Below are positions 22,220 to 35,274 of a stretch of 64,000 nucleotides of DNA, piece after piece. A program made the translations under genes and the position numbers. The stretch is taken from assembly GCF_003144115.1 (NCBI RefSeq), contig NW_020312022.1, forward strand, positions 248,001-312,000. Reading direction: 5' to 3'. Under the pieces are notes generated by a model. It did no database searches. It worked only from the letters and a program-made list of their open reading frames with translations, and was not told where the DNA came from. The stretch's first letter is position 1; every line of letters starts with the position of its first letter. Source of the DNA: Tilletiopsis washingtonensis (lineage: Eukaryota > Basidiomycota > Exobasidiomycetes > Entylomatales).

Positions 22220-23850
22220 TGGCCCGGCCTCGCACATCCTCTCCCGCGAGGCGCTCTCGCCCACGATCTCTTCAGACTGTCCCATGCAACTCGGAGGACC
22301 CACGCCCCGGACTCCCACCCTACACACCTACACCGCATGTTGCGCGTGCACTCCACCGCATCTGCCGCCTCATCACTCCTTGTCCTCGCCAGCGTCCCTG
22401 CCCGTCCGCCGCAGAGCTTCCCTCCTACTTCCCAACCCGTCTCGCCCGCTTTTCTCAACCTCATCTGTGATACACCCGCCGCTTTCCCCGGACATCCCTG
22501 CTCACCCACACCACCCACATCTATGCCCCCCTGTCTGCCTCATTACAGCTTCTGCTTTGCCAATGCTCACCTCTCTGTCCTCGAAGTGCGACGCGGTTGA
22601 AGGAGGTGCGGAATGGCGGTCTGACGCTGGGTGTGGGAGGTGAGAAGCAGGAGACGCGAGCGCTGCGAGCGTCGGCCAGTGTGCGGGCGCTGGGGAGCCC
22701 GCAAGCGGCAGCCGAGTGCATGCTGCATGCATCATCCGGGACGGCCGTTCAACAGCGCCGACCCTTGCTGCGCTTCTGGAAGCAAGCGAAGCCGTCGGGC
22801 AGAAGCCGTGCCGGCACGAAGACGCCTTGACCCGGCGGGACGGTACGGCGCTTCGCACGCTAGCAGCGAGTGACGCAGCGGTACGGCGTCGGGCGGGTGC
22901 CTGCGCGGCAGAAAGAGCTCTCCGTTTGGCCGAGCCCGAGCCGCCAGCGCCCGCTTCCGCCTTGCTTCTGCACTGCTGCTGCTCTTGCGCATTCTCTGCC
23001 GCCGCTCGCCGACTCGAGGATGTGGCTTCGAGTTGGACCCTCCGCAAGTCTTAGTCCCCGCCCCCAACTCCGCAGGCACGAGCACGAGTAGCGTGGGAGA
23101 AAGGCGCCATGCTCTCGCACGGGTCGCGCCGCCGGCGAGCTGCTTCTCTTGTCCGCCTCTTCCTGTCGCTCCTCCCGCACGACTCGGCGAGCGCAACGCC
23201 GAGCTCGCTGCAGAGCTCCTGTGTGCGGCTCCTGCTTGGCATCGACGAGCACTGCATGCTGCAGGCGCCGGCTGCGGGTATTGCTTCCATGCAGGAGACC
23301 TTGCGTGCCGAGAAGCGGCAGAGCGGGGCCTTGGCACGGCATGCTGCAGCGGCTCGGACGTGACCGGCAGTCGCCCTTTGGCGGGCGGCGACGCAGTGCA
23401 GGCAAGGTTTCGAGCTGAACGCTACCAGAGACGCAGACCTGCGAAGGTGGTGCTGGTGTCGTCGCCGGACGTCACGCTTGAGACGTTGCCGCGTTGCACA
23501 TACAAGGCGCGAGGCGCGGCACCGGCGCAACAGTGTCGTCGAGTGCCTGCGCTGCCGGCATGCAGCGCACTCGCGCAGCTCAAGGCAGGTGTTTTCGGGG
23601 CGCAGTCTTGACAGAGGACTCGGTCGTGGGGCTGGACGGTGCACGTGCGGAGCGGGGTCGGATACGAATACATTGGCGCAAGCGCCTAGGCGCGGCGCTG
23701 CGGGCGAGAGCACTGGTGCAAGGAGGGAGGGGGGTATGCAGGCGCGCGCACAACGGCGGCGAGAGAGTGGAGAAGGCAGGTCAGACAGCCCCCGAGACAA
23801 GGCAAGAGAAGGCGCGAGGAGGGGATAAGGAGCATGTGCGCTGCTGCATC
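22220..23850. other. 1.6-kb convergent gap, no gene seen
   Basis: Between the 3' ends of the HMG gene and ROM2. The first 350 bp is C/T-rich and reads as 3' trailer. The rest carries only overlapping Arg/Cys-rich frames. Convergent spacers elsewhere here are 53-463 bp, so the size is unusual. Confidence 0.4.
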
Positions 23851-26800
23851 TCAGAACCAGCCCTGGACCGAGCTGTTGCGCGAGTTGCCCGAGCCGTAGG
23901 TGCGCGTCGTGTGCGTCGTGTCGGCGCGCATGAGCTGCGTTGGAATGGTGGTGACGAGCTCTGGGGAGCGGAGGAGTCTGTCAGCCAGGACAAAGCGACT
24001 GCAAAGTCGTGCAGCTGCTCACCGAACACGTGCTGGAAGTCGTACGGCAGCCGGCCAGCGGCGCGCTTGCGCTGCGAAAGGATGATGCTCGCCTCATTCT
24101 CGTTGGCTAGCGTCGTGCTGCCGCTGACGTAGCGCAGGTCGTTGGCGCGGATGAGCTGCACGAGCTGGCCCGAGGCACTGTCGCGGATCTCGACGAAGCG
24201 CATGTCGAAGGCGAGCACGTAGGGCGCTCGGAACGCGACAGAGTGTGGAGTGCCCTCCCACTCGATGATGTTGTCGAGGCGCACCGGCTCGCCGAGACGG
24301 TCGACATAGCATGCAAACGCGTCGTAACAGAGCAGAAACTCGGACTCGGAGTTCTTGAACATGCCCAGCGGCTTGGAGCGCTCGACGCGGCCGGCGAGCA
24401 TCTGCACCCGTGGGTCGTCGCGCGCGCACTGCGAGAAGTCTGGGATCGTGCCGGGCAGCAGCGAGTCGAGGTTCATGATCTCGAAACCGCGCGCGCAGAC
24501 GATGCAGAGCTTGGAGCGCAGGAACTGCATCGAGTAGGCCTCCGAGGGGATGAAGAACGTCTTGTAGATGCGGAACCAGTCGCTGCTCTTGTTGTCGCGC
24601 GCAAAGCGGCCCAGCAGGCCGCCGCCGCCCTTCTGCTGCTCGGCGTGCGGCGCATTGATGACGGGCTCGAGCGCGCGGAAGACGGACTCGTTGGCCTTCT
24701 TCTTCATGTACACGAGCAGCGTGCGCCCCTTGAGCTGGCCCACGCTGAAGAAGACGACGTCGCGGTTGCCGCTGAGCTTCTGCGGCGGCCGTGGCGTGCT
24801 TGTGGCGCCGGCGCTCGGCACCAGCGCCTCGAGGCTGTACGAGATGAGCACCTTGTCGGCCAGCACGACGAAGATGCCAAACGACTCGAGCACGGCGCAC
24901 TGCGTCACGAGCTTGAGATGCAGCACCTTGCGCAGCGAGCGCGGGTCGTGCCGCAGGCCGATCCACACGCCGTCGGCGCAGCCAATCGCCACGAGGCGCC
25001 GCCCGTCGGCCGTGACAAAGGGCACGGCGCAGGTGACCCGCCCGTGGAATGAGCCATTGTCGAGCCCTGGCGGCGGGCGCTCGGGATCGATGCTCGAGAT
25101 CGACGGCAGTGCAAACACATCGTCGCTGACCGTGTGCGAGTCGAAGACCTTGTTCGCCTCCTGGACAGCCGCGCGCAGGCCCTGCGCCTCTTCCAGCTTG
25201 CGGCGCCAGTCGTCGCGCGCCGCCTTGGAGGGACAGAAGAGCGTCAGGGGCTCTGTCTTGCCGCCGATGTGGTGCACTGTGAACGGCCAGAGGTCGCGCG
25301 ACTCGCGCTCGCTCGTGTTGCGCAGGTGGAAGTTGCTCAGACCCAGCGAGCGCGAGACGCTCGGCTCGTTCCAGCCCGACAGCTCCATCATCTCGACAGG
25401 GATCGGCTGTGCACGTAGTCAGTCAGAGCACAGCATGATCCAGCTGCTCGGCAACACTCACCCGCTTGACCAGCAGGAACTTCGAGCTGCCCGCCGACGA
25501 CTCGCCGCCGCCGCCATCTTCGTCGCGCTTCTTCGTTCGCGTGACGACGAGGAAGTTGTCGAAGAGCACGGCGAGCAGGTCGGCCCACTCTAGCTCCTGG
25601 AACGCCGGCTTGCGGTAGACACGGCCCTGGTGCACGAGCTGTCGTTCCGGATTCAGCAGGTCCATATCCACGACGCTCTTGTTGCGCTTCGTCGCCAAGT
25701 TGTACGCGTACTCGCGGATCTTGACTCGCACCTCGGCCTCGGCGACGCCCTTCTGGATGGCGCGGCACTGCTCGTCGACGATCTCCATGGCGCGCACGAG
25801 GCTCTGCTGGTCCGAGTTGCTGGCGTCCGTGTCCTCGAGGATGCTCTTGAAATGCAGCTTGTATCGCGGCAGTCGCGTCGTGGCGCGCTGCAAGAAGTGG
25901 TCCATGGGCAGCCTGTGACACGCCGGGTCTCGCCGGCACGACTGCAGAAGGATCGTCAGCGTTGAGCGGTTCCGAGCTATGCAGGCAGACAGCGCACCTC
26001 AAGGAAGGCGACGAAGCGCGGATTCACGCTCGCCTCGCGCTGGATGCGGTTCTTTGCCAGCGGAAAGTTCGTCATGTTGGCGTCGAAGGCGCCGCCCCAC
26101 TCCAGCGCCGCGTCGAGGAAGATGTCGCCAATGTGCTGCACGATGGGGCTCTGCTCGCGCTGCCGCACGTGCAGGCGCTCGACGAGGCGTCGGATGTGCC
26201 CCACAAGCTCGCGGTGGTTCGAGAAGACCTCGCCGACGAAGATGTCGCGCTCTGGACCGATGGGAATCGGACTGCGGAGAATGTGTGAGCAGGGGTAGGT
26301 GCTTTGCGCACCGGAACATACGCACGGCGGGTCGCCTGCATCGCTTGGCTTCTCGAGGCGGTGCAGGAAGAGCGTCTCCAGCAGCTCGAGGTCGCTGAGG
26401 AACTCCTCCTCCTTCTGAATCGTCTCGAGAATCGCGTTCTGCCGCTTGATCTCCTTCTTGGGGATGCTCTTCAGCAGGTCTGGTGGCACAAGGTCGGCCC
26501 ATGCGGCAGCCATGTGCGACTTGCCGGCGGCGCCAGAGTGCGCCGCTTGCATCGGCTGGCCCCATCGCGAGAGCTCGCCAGCAGGAGGGAGCGCCACAGC
26601 GTCGGCCAGTGGTTGCGACGTAAGGCGCTGGCCGATGGCCGAGGAGCGTGCGCGCGGACACGAGAGCGAGTAGCACTCGGAGCCGCGCGGCGCATCGGGC
26701 TTCCCGCACAGCGGCGAGTAGCAGGCAGTGAGGGGCGTGAAGACGCCCGTCGGCAGCTCGTCCATACCGTCTGCCCGCGGTTGCTGCCCCGCGCGCGAAG

Positions 26801-28910
26801 CCGGCTTCTGTCCCGTCTCATGCGCCAGCGCCAGCTCGCGCTCAAAGGCATTGTCGGAGTCTTGCCGCGCCGCAGGTGTGCCGGAGCCGGCCAGCGAATC
26901 CTCGAGGAACATGTAAACCTCCTCGACGCCATCGCGCAGGTCGTTCTGGCCCCAGTCGACCTCGTGGAAGAAGAGCTGGCTCTTGAGCGTCTTCGCTACG
27001 AGTAGCGCGACTCTGCGCTCTCGCGCCGCATCGAGCTGTCCCAGCGCCAGGCCGGCAGCCCATGCGGCGTGCTCGCGCGGGATCAGCGCCTGGATCGTCG
27101 AGACGACGTCGCGGCCCGTGAAGCTGAACGGATATGAGACGCTTCCCTTGATCTGCTTGCCGCGCGGCACGGCGTCGCGCAGCAGCACGGCGATCGTGCT
27201 GAGCAGCGCAAAGTCGGGCTGCGAGCCGTCGGTCGTCTGGACGAGCAGCGGCGTCATGGGACCCATGGCGAAGGAGCTGTACGAGCCTGCCCGCGCCACG
27301 CGCGTGTTCGACGACATGCCGACACTGCTGGGCCCGCTCGTGCCTGCTGTTGAAGGCGTATGCAACGGTGCCAGCAGTGAGGGGCGAGTCGAGCTGTTGG
27401 CGCGCGAGGCGCTCGAGCCCGTCGTCTCGCTGCCCTGCTGCGAGCTCGACCCACGATGGGCATAGTATGCGCTGGGCGACTGCGGCGCGGGCGACGAGAC
27501 GAAGCGGCCAGGCGAGGCAGCAGAAGGAGCGTCGTAGCTTAGGTTCCACTGCGGCTCAGATCGCGAGCTGCTCGTCGTCAGCGCCGCCAGCGGTGGCGAT
27601 GTGGCGCGCGCTTGCAGCTGCAGTGCGGCCGCTTCGACGGGCCCGCGCGCCGGCGCAGGAGACGCCGGCGTCGGCGGCAGTCTGCGATTGGCCAGCACCG
27701 AGCTGCCGTTGCTCGCGGCGTGCGGGCTAGTGGCACGACCTTGCTGCATCGGACTGAGCTCGCCGCGCTGCTCAGGCGCCGACAGCTCCCACGACGAGCT
27801 GGCCTCCTGGCTGAAGCCATTCTGATGCGTTGCTGACCAGCCGGCAGCAGCAGCGCTGGCGCTGACCTGGGCGCGCCCCATCGAGCCAATGCTGCCCGCC
27901 GACTGGCTCGTCTCCATGCCGCCGTACAGGTCCTCGCGGTTGTACTCAGCTGTGGAACTGAGCGGCGTGCCGCCAGACGCAGGGCCATCGCGGCCCCTGA
28001 TGCGGAATGAGGAGACCTCGGGCGACCAGGAGGGCGGCGTGGCGCCGATGCCACTCGAGTCGGACGAGACGGTGTGCAGATGGCCGCCGACGGAGTCTGC
28101 GGGCGTGCGTGGACTCGTCGGCCAGGCGTTGCCGCTCTGCTGCGGCGTGCGCGGTAATGATGGCGCTCGAGGCGGCGCAGGGGCGGCATCGGCTGGCTCG
28201 CGGTGGTAGAAGCCCGGCGGCGCAGGCGGCGGCGGCAGTGGTCGGGCAGCGCGATTGGAGCTCTGCACGTCGTGCTGCTCGTAGCCCGGCTGCTGGTTCC
28301 ACGGCGCGCCCGAGGCGCTGCCCACGACGGGGCTCTCGGACGCGTAGAGGTTGATGATGGCGCTGGCCGAGCTTAAGGGCCGCGAGGCATCGTGCCACGC
28401 ATCGTACTCTGCGTCTGTCGATGGCTGCTGGCTAGTGGAGAGGGACGAGGGATGCGGCGGCAGGGGCGGGCGCGAGGACAGGGCGTGGTAGGAGGCCTGC
28501 CGCTCGGCACTGCCCTGCCAGTCGCCCGACTCTGCCGGTGCAGCGGCATCGGCTGCAGGTCCGGCAGACGAGAACGACATGTGCGTCTGCAGGTCGCTCG
28601 TCAGCGAGTCGAGGCCGCCGAGGCCGGGCGAGTAGCACTGCGACGGCAGTCGTGGCGCCCGGGCATCGGGATGCTCGAGCGAGGCGCGCGGCTCGTAAGG
28701 CGCGCCCTGCTGCTGCTGGTACGCCTGCGGCAGTGGTCGCTGCTCATACGCACGCCCGGGCGGCGGCTGAGAGCACTGCGCGTAGCCGTGCTGCGCGTAT
28801 TGCTGCTGCTGCGGATGTGATGCGGCCGGCTGTTGAGCGTAGTACTCTTCAGCCTCACGCGGCGCAGCAGCGTAGGCGCCCGGCTTGGGCGGGAGATGCG
28901 GCGCGGCCAT
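23851..28910 (-). CDS. ROM2: Rho1 guanine nucleotide exchange factor, ROM2-like
   Basis: Exons 28910-26326, 26271-25998, 25941-25462, 25406-24023 and 23960-23851 encode 1610 aa. Domain order is that of fungal Rom1/Rom2/Rgf proteins: a disordered Pro/Gln/Ser-rich arm (residues 1 to about 550); a DEP domain (about 560-670, PFSFTGRDVVSTIQALIP and VDWGQNDLRDGVEEVYMFLE); a Dbl-homology GEF domain (about 820-1010, IKRQNAILETIQKEEEFLSD and FLQRATTRLPRYKLHFKSIL); a PH domain (about 1035-1170); and a C-terminal citron-homology domain (about 1195-1570, with GCADGVWIGLRHDP and LLCYDAFACYVDRLGE). These factors load GTP on Rho1 at growth sites and drive cell-wall integrity signalling. The 5' splice into exon 3 was chosen at 25941 because it gives SCRRDPACHRL in frame; an AG nearer the exon does not keep the frame. 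Confidence 0.93.
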
Positions 28911-29474
28911 CGGTGCGGGCAGCGGCAGCCGCACGCTGCGGCGGCAGTAGGGTCACCGGCGTGGAACAGCCGTACTGGCGTCACGAGAGCGCGCAGATAA
29001 CGGTGACAGGCGGACGACGGCGGTGTGGAGATGCAGGATAGGTGGGCGAGAGCGGGAGAGATGGAGGTGCGGAACGAGGCTGTGGTGCCGCGGCCGCGCG
29101 GGCGCGCTCGCTGCTCGCTTCATGCGCGCGCCGACACCGCCGCGCGGGCCACCGGCGGCCGCCGCGCCTCGCCGCCCGCCGCGCGAGCTCTCCTGCTCGG
29201 CGGCAATCACGGGCGAGCCAGCAAGCTCGAGGACTGCCTCCATCGTTGATGCAAACTCGTCTCTTCGTCTTGTCTCACACGCTTGATCTGAAAATAGGCT
29301 AAGGAAAGGCGTGACAGGTCTCATTGCGACATCGCAGCAGCAGCAGTGCAGTGTGACAGGCGAGGGCTAAGGGTGCAGTCTAGGCGTAACATGAAGGGAT
29401 ATACCGAGGCGAGGAGCAGTTGGAAGAGGAAAAGGTGGCAGAAGGCAGGCAAGACAATGCGCAGAGGAGAGCTC
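28911..29474. promoter_or_regulatory. ROM2 promoter and hydrolase 3' end
   Basis: 564 bp upstream of ROM2 and downstream of the hydrolase, both on the minus strand. No other gene seen; presumed ROM2 promoter and hydrolase terminator. Confidence 0.4.
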
Positions 29475-31344
29475 TTACGCCTTGCGGGCCGTTGCCTCCT
29501 TGGAGTAGCGCGGAATGTCGCACGCCCGCAGCACGATGTCCATGCCCTCGGCGTCGAAGAAGAGCGACTTGCCGTGCTGGTACTTGGGCACGACGGTGAT
29601 GCAGGCGTCGGGCACGCCGGCGTCCTTGAGGTACTCCACCGACGCGGGCACGTCGATCAGCATGTCGTGCTCGCCGAACACGAGCTGCAGGTCCTCGGGC
29701 GTGTGCGACGGCAGGTCGTGGGCCCACACTGCAGAGGGAAAGTCAGCTTCGGGCCTCTCTATGGCTGAGGCGATGCACTCACGAGCCATATCGCTCCAGT
29801 TGAACTGTCGGCAGATCGTCGTCGCAATCGAGAGCTCGCGCGCGACGAAGTAGCCCAGCAGCACCTCGACCCCGGTGACCCACTGGCGCGCCAGGAAGGC
29901 ATAGCACGTCTTGCCCTCCCACAGCCGGAAGCTGACGGGGTCGACGATGACGTGGCGGCCGCAGATCTCGGGCGCGCCGCGGGCGACCCAGCCGTGCACC
30001 CTAGTAAATGATGTGAGCAGACGTAGAGAGTGTGATGGGCAAGAGGGACACTTACATCGTGCCGTTGGAGTGCGAGAGGATCGTCGCCTTTTTGAAGCCG
30101 AAGCGCTTCAGCACACCGCGGATCGCGTCGACTTGCGCATCCTTGGGCGGCGGTGAGAGGAAGTGGCGGTGCCAGATGGTAGCCGAAATGTTCGCCTGGA
30201 TGAGCACGACGACGCCGCAGTCGTGCATGCGCAGGTGGCGCAGGAAGGCGAAGTACTGGCCCAGACCGATGCCGAGGCCATGCAGAAAGAGAATCGGCTC
30301 GGCCTTGTGTGCGTGCTCAGCCGCGCGTTGCCGAGGCTTCTCGGCGGCGGGCAGCACGAGGAACTCGCAGTCGCCCTCGCGCACAAACTGGAAGCCGCCG
30401 TAGCGCTGCGCCCACCAGACGGTGAGCGCCGTGACGCCGTTGCAGACGACGTAGTAGCCCAGCGGGCGCGAGAGCACCGGCACGCGGTCGAGCGTCAGGC
30501 GCAGCGTCTTGCAGTGCGGGTTGCGGCCCTCCTTGAACGTCGTCTTGAGCCGGTTCTCGGCGAGCTCGAGGCTGCGCTCGATGATGTCCATGGCCTGCTG
30601 GTCAGAGCGGCACTCCTCGAGGTCGCGCCCCGTGAAGGCCCACGCGAGCCACTCGCGCACATTGTCGCGCTGGATCTGCTCCTTGGGGCAGTAGTGGAAC
30701 CAGCGCGTCATGCGCTGCCACAGCGCCTCTGCCTCCTCGTCGGTGACCGTGTGCAGGTCGAACTTGTCGTCGGCGTGGCCGCCGCGACGCTTGGGCGGGT
30801 GCGCGGCGAGGCCGACGTCGAGGCACTGATACAGCAGCGTCTGCATCTTCTCCAGGTCGACGGCCGGCGGCTCGCCGACGGGCGCCTGCACGCGGCGCGA
30901 GAGGTAGAAGAGGTAGATGGAGAACGGCACCTCGACCATGGCGTGCCACCAGAGGATGGCCCAGCCGCTGGGCCAGCCGGCAGCCGTGGCGCTGCGCATG
31001 GAGGCGATGTCGCCGCGGTAGAGCTTGAAGAGCGTGTGCAGCACAATGGCCCAGCAGGCCGGCGTGATGCCCCAGACGAAGCCCGCAAGTGCACTGTGTT
31101 GCCGTCAGTCGCTGTGCCGGACAAAGACTGCTGGGAGCACTCACATGGCGGGGTAGTACTGCCACGTCCGCTGCTCCAGCGCCGCCTTCTTCGCCATCTT
31201 TGCCGCGCGCTGCGGATCGTCAAACTGCGGCTGCGACTGCTGCAGCTGCGGCGTCGTCTTGCCGCTATTGCCGCTGCCGCTGCCGGCGAGCGTCTCGCTG
31301 CTGCTGCTGGGCGACATGCGCAGACGCAGCTGCGGCTCGGCCAT
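29475..31344 (-). CDS. Membrane alpha/beta-hydrolase fold protein
   Basis: Exons 31344-31145, 31093-30056, 30000-29783 and 29728-29475 give 569 aa. A Ser/Gln-rich cytosolic head is followed by two hydrophobic segments (ALAGFVWGITPACWAIVLH and the stretch around WAILWWHAMVEVPFSIYLFY), so the protein is probably membrane-anchored. The hydrolase fold begins near PILFLHGLGIGLGQY (oxyanion region). The nucleophile elbow reads ILSHSNGTMVHGW, with Ser in place of the usual first Gly of G-x-S-x-G. A likely acid and catalytic His sit in VFGEHDMLID and VPKYQHGKSLFFD. The substrate cannot be told; lipases, esterases and related fungal proteins of unknown role share this layout. Introns are 51-55 nt and all junctions hold the frame. 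Confidence 0.82.
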
Positions 31345-32935
31345 GGCGGGGCGCGTGTGCGCGGCGGTGCGCGGTGGAGAGAGAGAGGTGGAGGTGTCGC
31401 GCGGGAGGGTGGCGAGGAGCAGCTCGAGAGGTGTCGCGAGGGTGGAGCTGCTCGTTGCTGAGGATGATGATGGAGAGGAAAGAGGCTGCTCAGCCGTGAG
31501 GACAGACGAGGCCGATGCTCTTGAGGCCCGGATGAAGCGGCGGCAGAGGCAGGCAGTGCCGCGGCCTCTCAGAGCTAGAATGCCGGCGGAGCTGTGGCTG
31601 TCAAGCCCCGCGCGCGTGACTGCTCAGCAAGCAGGCAAGCAGGCACCTCACGCCGTGGGCGATCCTCAGCCCAAAGGCCCGTCGAGCGCGGGGTGCGTGC
31701 CCTCTCGAGGACGCCGTCGAACCCACGGCGGCACTTTGTCGGGGAGGCATGCCATGGCATGACGCTGCCTTGGGGCGGAGTTGCTGCGCGTTGTGCTGCG
31801 CGGCGGACGCAAGATCGGCGCTCCGCCGCGGCGCCGCTCTCACATGGCCAAATTTCGCAGAGACGCATGAGAGATCCGGAGGAAGCGGCACCTGAGCAGC
31901 GTCCGCAGGCCGGCGACGAGGGAGGCGCTTTGGCCGATCAGATCGGAAAAGGCCCGTGAGGGCGCCCAATTCCGCCTTCGTGGGCTACACCAAGCACCAG
32001 GGCAGCGTCGAGGAGCACCTCGATCCCTGCATGCTGCACGCCTATCTCCGGGCTTGGGGCCAGATGCAGACGCGCGCGTGGAAGCGCCGCCCCGCCCGCT
32101 GCGCACCATACGAGTCGCGCCGCCGCGCCAAAGCATCCGCCGCAACCATGCGGGCCGTCGCATTCGAGCAACTCTGCAACTTACTCGCAGAGCGCTTTGG
32201 CGTCAAAATGTGCGTGAGTCGACGAGAAGCACGTTCGTCCAATCGAGAGCTCTCAGCCTCAGGTGCTCGGCCTCGAGAGCGATGAGAACGCGGTGTGCAA
32301 GCGGCATGGAAGAGCAACAGGCCGCGACGCCACACCACCTGGGCTCGCAGCGTGAGGCTCGCAGCGGGCGCTTCGGGCACAACGCATCCTGCAGCAGAAG
32401 TCTGAGCGCAGCGTGGACCCTACATGCGGCTATCAAGTTGCCTTGAGCATGGCCTCGCCTTGTTGGGGCTGCAACGGCACCCCCTGAGCGCCATTTGCCA
32501 CCAGGCGCGCCGCAGCGGCAGCCGTTCATGCGCCACAGCGACCCTTGAGGCTGCTTTCAGCTGCGCCAGGACTTGCGTTCGGCCTCTCCTGCGCGCTGCA
32601 GGGGCCAGCTGCGATGCTCATGCTGGCGCTGCGCATGATGGCTCGCCGGGGAGCACAGGCCACGTCGAAGAGGAGCGGCACGTGCCGCACACCGTCTGAA
32701 AGAGGCGCCTCGGCCTCGGTGACGTAGCCGGCGCCTTCTCGTGCGAGAGGGACGCGAGAAGGACGGCGCGGGGTCAATACAACGTGCGGCGCCAGGCTTC
32801 AACGCGCGCGCGTGCGAAGTTGTATTTGCATGCCTCCACCGCACGTTGCGCCTCGCTTGCCTTGCGCTTCGAGCTTCTGGCCCGCTCGCTTGCTCCTTCC
32901 CTTACCCCACATTCTCTCCCTCAAACGACTGCGCG
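31345..32935. promoter_or_regulatory. 1.6-kb divergent gap, hydrolase/phosphotransferase
   Basis: Promoters of both flanking genes must lie here. A short frame at 32148 (MRAVAFEQLCNLLAERFGVK) looks protein-like for 20 codons but has no convincing continuation. Nothing else recognised. Confidence 0.4.
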
Positions 32936-34811
32936 ATGGGCCACTACATCCCCGAGCGCCGCCTGCCGGCGCTGCACGCGTACAAGTACGCCGGACAGGA
33001 CGACTCGCCCGTGTCGAAATACGTGCTGGGCCCGTGGTGGAACTGTGCGTGCGGCGAGAGAGGAGGAGCGCGGGAAGGAGCAGCGGCAGGATGGCAAGTA
33101 GACGGGCAGGCCCGGATGAGAGACGTCGGCAAGTGCGCGAGCGGCAGAGCATCAGCCGCTGCAGACGCGCTGGCGTGTGCCCTCTGCCGCCCGTCGCCTT
33201 GCCGGTGCAGGTCCAGCAGTCCACCCCTGGCGCCGGCGGAATCCTCATTCTGCTCCTGTGCTGGGCATTGGCGCCATCCTCGCCGCGACCTCCTCACTGA
33301 CTCGCCCGCCAATCCACAGGGCTGGTGGAGCAGTTCCCGCTCACCGTGGCGCCCAACACCATCACGCTCTCCGGCCTCGGGCTGGTGTTCATCAACTTCC
33401 TCACGCTGCTCGTGCTCGACGGCACGCTGGAGCACGGCACGGCCGCCAGCCTCGACCCTGCGCGTCGCGTGCTGAGCCTCAATGCCTCGCACGATGCCTG
33501 GGCGCCCGTGTCGTTCTTCGAGCACCACGGCTTCCCGGCCAGCATGCGCGAGCACCGCTTCCTCGACGTGCCGCGCATCCCGCCGTGGATCTTCATGACG
33601 TGAGTTGCACCGGCAGGGAGCACGGACCATATTCTGATGCGGCGTGCGCTCGCAGCTGGGCTGTCGGCCTCTTCATGTACCAGTCTCTCGACGCCATCGA
33701 CGGCAAGCAGGCACGCCGCACTGGCATGGCGGGCCCGCTCGGCGAGATGTTCGACCACGGCTGCGACGCCATCAACACGACGGTGCGTGACTGCAGCTTC
33801 ATGCGTCTGCCTCGCAGTTCTGACGTCAAGCGCAGCTCGAGTGCCTGCTCTGCTGTGCCGCTCTCAACGTCGGCCGTTCCTACTGGGCCATCGCCTCTCT
33901 CATCGCCACGCTGTCCAACTTCTACCTGACCACGTGGGAGGAGTACCACACGGGCATTCTCTACCTCTCCGCCTTCTCCGGGCCCGTCGAGGGCATCCTG
34001 ATGATCTGCGGCATCTACGCTATCACCGCGCTCGTCCCCGGCGGCGCCAGCTTCTGGGGCCGAGGCATCTTCAGCCTCACGGGGCTTGAGAGCTCGGACT
34101 GGGCCGCGAGCCTCGGCCTCGCAAAGTGGAACATCAAGGCCAACGAGGCGTTCCTGACCTTTGGCGCGCTTGGCCTCTGCGCCAACATCGTCGCCTCGTA
34201 CGGCAACGTGCGCCATGCGCGCCGCTCGCGCGGACAGTCGGCCGTGACGCCGCTCCTTGGCCTGCTGCCGCTGGTGCTGCAGCAAGTGACCATGACGGTG
34301 TGGGCACTGGGCAACGACGGCCAGATCCTGCGCGACGGCGCCACGTTCGTGGCGTTCTGCTGTGCCTGGGGCATCGCGTTTGCATACAGCGTCGGCCTGC
34401 TGATCGTGGCGCACGTCACCAAGGCGCCATTCCCGTACTGGAACGGCGCGACGCTGTATGCGCTGCTGGGTGCGATCGATGCTTGGCTGCCCAAGTGAGT
34501 GCACGCGCAGAAACCCCGACAGACGGCTTGGCTGACGCTTGGCTACTCGCAGCTCCATCGTGCAGTCCTCGCCGACCAACGTGCGCTTTGCAGTGTACTC
34601 CTCGCTGGCATTGAGCGTCGCCATCTATCTGGTGCGCAGCTCCCGTCTCTCCTACACCGCGCACCTTGCTTACATGTGCCCTCTCTCTGCGCAGCACTTC
34701 TGCCACGACGTCATCACGACGATCACAAAGGAGACGGGCAAGCCGTGCTTCCGCGTCGTGCCGCCGGAGAAGCAGAAGCCGCAGAACAAGGGCAAGGGCA
34801 AGAAGGCGTGA
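32936..34811 (+). CDS. EPT1: CDP-alcohol phosphotransferase (choline/ethanolamine)
   Basis: Exons 32936-33044, 33320-33599, 33656-33782, 33836-34494, 34553-34631 and 34695-34811 encode 456 aa. The CDP-alcohol phosphotransferase signature D-G-x2-A-R-x8-G-x3-D-x3-D is intact near residues 145-167 (DGKQARRTG then GEMFDHGCD). Before it stand [20 protein letters not shown], and after it [20 protein letters not shown] and [20 protein letters not shown], all hallmarks of Cpt1/Ept1. The enzyme moves phosphocholine or phosphoethanolamine from CDP carriers to diacylglycerol in the ER in the last step of the Kennedy pathway; which head group it prefers cannot be read from sequence. Multiple membrane helices follow. 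The first intron (275 nt) is long for this window. Confidence 0.94.
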
Positions 34812-35274
34812 GCCGGGCGAGGCGAGCGAGAAGCTTTGCCTGCGAGCGCATGAAGAAGGAAAAGGAAGGGGGCATGGGAGGGCGCATAGGCTGGCGCAGC
34901 GAGTCGGTGCAGAGACGCGCGCGCTGCGGCCACGCGAAGGAAGCTCAGAGTAGTCGCAATGCTAGACGATGCTTAGATCAGATCGACACTGCTGGACGAT
35001 TGGCGCGACGAAGCATCGACATCGACGTGCGTCACACGTCCCGCTGAGGGTTGCTCATTATGCTATGCTTTTGCACATGGCGCGAAGCGATGGCTTTCGG
35101 TGCGGCATGGCTCGTTGGACCGCGGTGAGGAGGGACGTGAAGGTGTGTATGTGTCGAGAAGCTGAGAGAATGGCGGGGGAGACAGGGCGAAGCGACGAGC
35201 ACCGTCGGGCTTGGCATGGCCGAAGGGCTCTAACGCCGCGCCGGCGCATTCGTCACAGCGAGTGTCCTGGCGAC
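34812..35274. other. Convergent 3' spacer
   Basis: 463 bp between the 3' ends of the phosphotransferase and the YRB2-like gene. The middle (about 34950-35080) is less GC-rich. No gene or RNA recognised. Confidence 0.4.

Noticed and set aside
32148-32285. Protein-like frame starting MRAVAFEQLCNLLAERFGVK
   Set aside because: After 20 codons the frame turns Arg/Ser-rich; a possible donor follows, but no continuation looks coding in any phase.
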